Origin: Sabulicella glaciei
GTDB lineage: Bacteria > Pseudomonadota > Alphaproteobacteria > Acetobacterales > Acetobacteraceae
Assembly: GCF_026183895.1 (NCBI RefSeq)
Contig: NZ_JAPFQI010000001.1
Coordinates: forward strand, 587,510 to 651,509
Direction: 5' to 3'
Length of the DNA: 64,000 nt
The notes under the pieces are model-generated. The model worked only from the letters and a program-made list of their open reading frames with translations. It had not been told where the DNA came from and made no database searches. Made by a program: the position numbers and the translations under genes. Positions 59,741 to 64,000 of this stretch are shown piece by piece. Position 1 is the stretch's first letter. Every line of letters begins with the position of its first letter.

Positions 59741-62700
59741 ATGATCGGGGGTCAAGCCCTTCGCCGCCACCGATGGCTCCGCTGGTTTCTGGCTCTCCTG
59801 GTCGCAATCCCCTTGCTGGGTGGGATGGCGGCGGGTGCGCTGATCTGGCGGCTGGGTCAGGGCCCCCTGTCTGTGCCCGTCCTGGCGCGGCAGATCGAGC
59901 AGCAACTGACGCCGGAGGGAGGAAGGGGCCGCCTTTCCGTCGCCGAGGCGCGCCTTGCCTGGGATGGGTTCCGGGGCGCGACACCGATCGAGGTGCAGGT
60001 TTCCGGCGTCGCGCTGCGCGACGAGGCAGGGCGAATGGTAGGTGCCTTGCCCGATGCCTCGCTGTTCCTGGCCCTGCGGCCGCTCCTGCGCGGAAGGCTG
60101 GCCCCGACGGAAATCGTCCTGCGCAACCCGGAGATCCGCCTGCGCCGGGAAGAGGACGGACGGCTTCACCTGGACCTCCCGGGCGAGGGGGAACCGCGCG
60201 AGGCGGCGCCGGCCGACGCCACCGCCGACCTGCTGACCGAATTGATGCGCCCCGGCTCGTCCGACTCTCCCGTCGCCGAGCTGCGCCGCCTTCGCATCCG
60301 TCATGGGCTCGTCGCCGTGCGGGACCAGGCGCTGGACCGCATGTGGCGGCTGCAGGGCGTGGAGGTCGAGATCCACCGCGACCTGGGAGGCGTGCTGCTG
60401 GCCGATGGCGAGGCCGAGCTGGTCACGGCGGGCACGACTGTCCCGGTCCATGTCTCGGGCGAAGGGCGCGGTGATCCCTGGTCGCTCACGGCGCGGCTTG
60501 CCCTGCCCGTGCTGCGCCCGACGGAGATCGCCCGCATCTTTCCCGCCGCCGAGGCGCTTTCCGCGCTGGACGCGCCGCTCGCGTTGGAAGCCGCGGCGTC
60601 CTTCGACCAGGAAGGGACGCCGCGCGGCATCTCGGTGAACTTGTCGGCGCCGGAGGGCGGCCGCATCGCTGGGCTTCCCTTCGCGGCGTTGGAAGCGCGG
60701 CTGCACGCGACGGAAGAGCGGCTGGACCTGGAGGAGGCGCGGATCGGCGTCGGCCCACGGTCGCTTTCCGCCCAGGGCGTGCTGCTGCGACACGATTCGG
60801 GCTGGCGCGGCCGGCTGAACATCGGCGCGGATGCTGTAGAGGCGGAGGAATTTGCCCGGCAGTGGCCCAGCACGCTCTGGCCCGAGACGCGCGCCAGCGT
60901 GGTGGGCGCCTGGCCGCGCGGCCGAGTGGATGCGATCTCGCTCGGTCTGGACGTGACAGCGGACGGGGCGCTGCGTGAATGGCGCCTGGAGGGCGGCGAG
61001 GCACAGGCCCGCGCATCCGGGGTGACGCTGGCGCTTGACGGGCTCGGGCGCATCAACCTGGATGCCGCCGAGCTGGACGCCGCGGCGGCACGCGGCGCCC
61101 TGACGCTGCGGCGCGCCGAGATCCGGCTGGAACCCGTCGCGCAAGGCGCGCCCGCCACGGTGCTGCGCGCCTCCGGTGCCGCGCGGGCCGAGGGTGGAAA
61201 GTGGCGCGGCGGCGCGGAGCTCGCGCTTGACCGGGTCAGGCTCAACGACCTTCGGACCCTGTGGCCGACCGGACTCGGCGGACCGGAGCGGAGCTGGATC
61301 ACGGAGAACCTCACGGTCGGCGAAATCCGCAATGGCCGCTGGATCGTGGAGGCGGAGGCGGCGAGCGACTTCTCGACCCTCACGCCGCTCGTCCTGCGCG
61401 GCGAGGCGCGGGTGGAGGGGGCGACGGTCCACTGGCTCCGCCCCGTGCCGCCTGTCCGTGGCGTCTCGGCGACGGTGCGCTTCGGGCTGGAGGAGGTCAC
61501 CGTCGTGACGCGCGGCGGACGGCAGGAGCGCGATGGCGGGGAGGCGGGCGCGCTGGAGGTCCGTGATGCCAATCTGCGCTTCCTGTTCCCCGCAGGTCAG
61601 ATGCCGCGCACGGAGATGACCTTGAACCTCGCCGGGCCGGTCACGGACGTGGTCGCCATCGTCCGCCATCCGCGGCTGCATCTGTTCGACCGACGGCCCT
61701 TTCCGGTGACGGTGGCGGCGGGAACGATGGAGGGGACGCTGAACCTGGTCTTTCCCCTCGCAGCCAATCTCACGACGGACCAGCTGCGCCTGCGCGCCGA
61801 GAGTCGCGTCCGGGGCGGGCGCCTCACGCGCCTCCTGCTCGAGCGTGACCTGGAGGAGATCAACGCCGAGTTGGCGCTGGACACGGACTCCATGCGTGTC
61901 GCCGGCAACGCGAATTTTGCGGCGACGCCGGTGCGGGTCGGGGTGGAGATGGATTTCCGGCAGGGGCCGGCGACGCAAGTCGTCTCGCGCGAAACGGCGA
62001 GCGGCCGCTTCGATGCGCGCGTGCTGGCGGAACTGGGTCTCGATGCCAGCGGGCTCCTCTCCGGCCCCGTGGCGATCGAGGCGCGGACCGAGCGCCGGCG
62101 CAACAACCAGGGCACCGTGGCGCTGCGCGGCGACCTTCGCGACGCGGTGCTCCGCTTCTCACCGCTGAACTGGGTCAAGCCGCGCGGTACGCCGGGCAGC
62201 GCCGAGGCCTCGCTGCGCCTGAACGGCGAGGCGCTGACCAGCATCGAGAACATCCGCATCGAGGCCCTGGAGCTTGCGCTGCGTGGCCGGGCCGTCGCGC
62301 CGCGCGGCAGCCGGATCGAACGCGTCGAGTTCGCTGAAAGCCTGTTCGGCGGCAGCCGCTTCGTGGGCGATGCGCGCGCGCCGGCGCAGCGCGGCGGTCC
62401 TTGGACCGTGGCGCTGCGTGGACCCGTACTCGACCTGCGTCCGGTCTTCGGTCCCGCCGGCCACGTCTCGGGCGGCGCGGCACGCGACCGGCTGGCGCCG
62501 AATGAAGGGGAGGGCGACGCACCGCCGCTGCTGCTCGACCTGCGTTTCGACCAGGTGCTGCTGGGCGAGCGGCGCGACGTCTTCGGCGTGGTCGCGCGCG
62601 GTGCCACCGACCGGCATGGCGTGCTTCGCGAGGCCGCGCTGCGTGGCGCCACCGCGCGGGGCGCCGGCGGGTTCGAGCTGGCGCTGACGCCGCGCGGACA

Positions 62701-63313
62701 GGCACGGACCCTTCGTGGCGTGGCCGATGATGGCGGCGCGCTGCTGAATGCGCTCGGCATCACCTCCTCCGTGCGCGGGGGGCGGATGACGCTGGCGGCG
62801 CAGTATGCCGAAAGCCGGCCCGGGGCGCCGCTCAGCGGCACGGCGGAACTGGACCAGTTCGTGGTGCGCGACGCCCCGGCGCTCGGCAAGACATTGCAGG
62901 CGATGACGCTCTACGGGCTCGTCGAGGCGATGCAGGGCGGAAGCGGGCTTGCCTTCGCCCGCGCCATCGTGCCCTTCACCCTGACGCCGGATGAGGTCCG
63001 CATCGCCGACGCGCGCGCCTTTTCCGCCTCGCTCGGCGTGACGGCGCGGGGGCGATTGCTGCGGGAGCGGGGCGTACTGGACATGGAGGGGACGATCGTG
63101 CCGGCCTATTTCTTCAACTCGCTCCTGGGGAACCTTCCGCTGATCGGCCGGCTTTTCTCGCCCGAGGCAGGGGGCGGCCTGTTCGCTGCGACCTTCCGTG
63201 CGCAAGGCGATGCGGACGACCCGCAGGTGACGGTGAACCCGCTGGCCGCGCTGACGCCGGGCTTCCTGCGCGGCCTGTTCGGCCTCGCCGACAGCGGAGC
63301 CCCGCGGCGGTGA
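59741..63313 (+). CDS. AsmA/YhdP-like large envelope protein
   Basis: A 1190-residue protein with one N-terminal membrane helix (about residues 13-35) and a very long periplasmic part. A DUF3971-like region occupies the middle, and an AsmA-like C-terminal region (from about residue 1040, LQAMTLYGLVEAMQGG) ends in LLGNLPLIGRLFSPEAGGG. AsmA-clan proteins form bridge-like lipid-transport grooves between the inner and outer membranes. A start ATG with GAGGGAAGG upstream is used. It diverges from glnE, and the next gene overlaps by 4 bp. Confidence 0.92.
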   Translation: MIGGQALRRHRWLRWFLALLVAIPLLGGMAAGALIWRLGQGPLSVPVLARQIEQQLTPEGGRGRLSVAEARLAWDGFRGATPIEVQVSGVALRDEAGRMVGALPDASLFLALRPLLRGRLAPTEIVLRNPEIRLRREEDGRLHLDLPGEGEPREAAPADATADLLTELMRPGSSDSPVAELRRLRIRHGLVAVRDQALDRMWRLQGVEVEIHRDLGGVLLADGEAELVTAGTTVPVHVSGEGRGDPWSLTARLALPVLRPTEIARIFPAAEALSALDAPLALEAAASFDQEGTPRGISVNLSAPEGGRIAGLPFAALEARLHATEERLDLEEARIGVGPRSLSAQGVLLRHDSGWRGRLNIGADAVEAEEFARQWPSTLWPETRASVVGAWPRGRVDAISLGLDVTADGALREWRLEGGEAQARASGVTLALDGLGRINLDAAELDAAAARGALTLRRAEIRLEPVAQGAPATVLRASGAARAEGGKWRGGAELALDRVRLNDLRTLWPTGLGGPERSWITENLTVGEIRNGRWIVEAEAASDFSTLTPLVLRGEARVEGATVHWLRPVPPVRGVSATVRFGLEEVTVVTRGGRQERDGGEAGALEVRDANLRFLFPAGQMPRTEMTLNLAGPVTDVVAIVRHPRLHLFDRRPFPVTVAAGTMEGTLNLVFPLAANLTTDQLRLRAESRVRGGRLTRLLLERDLEEINAELALDTDSMRVAGNANFAATPVRVGVEMDFRQGPATQVVSRETASGRFDARVLAELGLDASGLLSGPVAIEARTERRRNNQGTVALRGDLRDAVLRFSPLNWVKPRGTPGSAEASLRLNGEALTSIENIRIEALELALRGRAVAPRGSRIERVEFAESLFGGSRFVGDARAPAQRGGPWTVALRGPVLDLRPVFGPAGHVSGGAARDRLAPNEGEGDAPPLLLDLRFDQVLLGERRDVFGVVARGATDRHGVLREAALRGATARGAGGFELALTPRGQARTLRGVADDGGALLNALGITSSVRGGRMTLAAQYAESRPGAPLSGTAELDQFVVRDAPALGKTLQAMTLYGLVEAMQGGSGLAFARAIVPFTLTPDEVRIADARAFSASLGVTARGRLLRERGVLDMEGTIVPAYFFNSLLGNLPLIGRLFSPEAGGGLFAATFRAQGDADDPQVTVNPLAALTPGFLRGLFGLADSGAPRR

Positions 63314-64000
63314 CGGTTTTCGGCGCACCGCTCCGGCGCTTCGAGGATGCACGATTCCTCGTTGGACGCGGCGACTACGTGGCCGACCGCGTGCTCCCCG
63401 GCGCTCTCCGGGCCGTGTTCCTTCGCTCGCCGCACGCGCATGCGAAGCTGCTTTCGGTCGAGGTGGAGGCGGCGCGGGCCATACCCGGCGTGCGCCTGGT
63501 CGTGACGGGGGCCGACCTCGCGACCGCCGGCATCGGGTCGTTGCGCTGTGCCAACACCCTCGCGGGCGCCGAGATCCCGCTGCGCGAGCCGCCTCGCCCC
63601 TGCCTCGCCACCGACCGCGTGCGCCACGTCGGCGAGGCGGTGGCGCTGGTCGTTGCCGAGACCGAGGCGCAGGCGCTGGATGCCGCGGAACTCGTCGCGG
63701 TGGATTACGAGGCGCTCCCCGCCGTCACGGACCCCCTGGATCCGTCCGGGCCCGCGCTGCACGACATCGCGCCCGACAATCTCGCCTTCCTCTGGAGCAA
63801 GGGCGACACGGAAGCCGTGCGCGACAGCTTCGCGCGCGCGGCGCGGGTGATCGAGGCCACGATCCCGAACCAGCGCGTCACCTGTGCGCCCATCGAGCCG
63901 CGCGCCGCCCTGGCCTGGGAGGAAGGTGGGCGCCTCCACCTCCTGTGCAATGGGCAGGCGGTGCATGGCATGCGGTCGCAGATCGCTTCGACGATGGGGC
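63310..64000 (+). CDS. xanthine dehydrogenase family molybdopterin subunit (partial, right edge)
   Basis: The first about 230 residues of a large molybdenum hydroxylase subunit, open to the window end with no stop. It begins with GTG overlapping the AsmA-like stop. The N-terminal half is the a/b hammerhead domain of the family: RRFEDARFLVGRGDYV, FLRSPHAHAKLL and VRHVGEAVALVVAETEAQALDAAELV. APIEPRAALAWEE near the end corresponds to the substrate-channel segment of CoxL-type subunits. It belongs to a three-subunit-type enzyme whose partners would lie beyond the edge. It is not closely related to the subunit at 19300-21399. Confidence 0.9.
   Translation, partial: MTVFGAPLRRFEDARFLVGRGDYVADRVLPGALRAVFLRSPHAHAKLLSVEVEAARAIPGVRLVVTGADLATAGIGSLRCANTLAGAEIPLREPPRPCLATDRVRHVGEAVALVVAETEAQALDAAELVAVDYEALPAVTDPLDPSGPALHDIAPDNLAFLWSKGDTEAVRDSFARAARVIEATIPNQRVTCAPIEPRAALAWEEGGRLHLLCNGQAVHGMRSQIASTMG

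Noticed and set aside
59537-61978. Minus-strand open frame of about 810 codons opposite the AsmA-like gene
   Set aside because: Antisense to the AsmA-like gene, crossing the glnE start, with no family signature or ribosome-binding site.
1-64000. CRISPR arrays, insertion sequences, rRNA operons
   Set aside because: No regularly spaced repeats, transposase reading frames with terminal inverted repeats, or rRNA-like sequence were seen.

Overview
The window is GC-rich, densely coding DNA. It most likely comes from an alphaproteobacterium of the Acetobacteraceae, in a Roseomonas-like lineage. That placement is an inference from five Bug/TctC-type periplasmic binding proteins scattered among catabolic genes, the rplM-rpsI-argC order, the hom-glpX-recJ run behind an alaC-type aminotransferase, an NDUFS4-type complex I subunit, a class I PHA synthase and a bacterial ELM1 protein. 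It looks like ordinary chromosome. I saw no integrase, transposase, phage gene, CRISPR array or rRNA, and no recognisable DNA-binding transcription factor.

Layout. 1-1.96 kb is sparse, with a small zinc-ribbon-like protein and a one-helix membrane protein. 2-6.6 kb carries two Bug proteins, a phosphonopyruvate hydrolase, an Mpo1-like protein and a tartrate/isopropylmalate-type dehydrogenase. 6.6-9.6 kb has an OpgC-type acyltransferase flanked by two paralogous SGNH proteins (one apparently catalytically dead), then the complex I subunit and tRNA-Arg(UCU). 10-14.9 kb has a ThDP enzyme and an ATP-grasp / alpha-E / Anbu proteasome-like operon. 14.9-17.5 kb holds nadX, a Bug gene and a membrane protein. 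29.7-17.6 kb (minus strand) is a run of 13 co-directional genes: Bug, IlvD/Edd dehydratase, NmrA-like protein, M20 amidohydrolase, four half-size ChrA proteins, then Bug, a two-subunit molybdenum hydroxylase, a dihydroxyphthalate-decarboxylase-like protein and an SDR. Most neighbours overlap by 4 bp. 29.8-32.4 kb is rplM-rpsI (with terminator), argC and a gamma-carbonic-anhydrase-like protein. 32.5-34.7 kb is a tandem array of four related, unrecognised lipoproteins. 34.7-43.1 kb has phaC, a proline-rich lipoprotein and the operon alaC-hom-SIMPL-glpX-recJ. 43.3-52.6 kb has TauE/SafE permeases, a racemase, a carboxylesterase, a semialdehyde dehydrogenase, a tartrate dehydrogenase, msrQ and elm1. 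52.7-64 kb has pyrE, a peptide-type ABC importer lacking ATPases, glnE, a large AsmA-like protein and the start of a xanthine-dehydrogenase-type gene cut by the window edge.

Points most worth a second look: the four-lipoprotein array; a promoter, operator-like dyad and perfect hairpin that hides the Shine-Dalgarno of a 78-residue protein (49.7 kb); the SGNH pseudoenzyme beside OpgC; the Anbu module without its usual transglutaminase; and the 13-gene catabolic run with an SDR whose catalytic residues are replaced.
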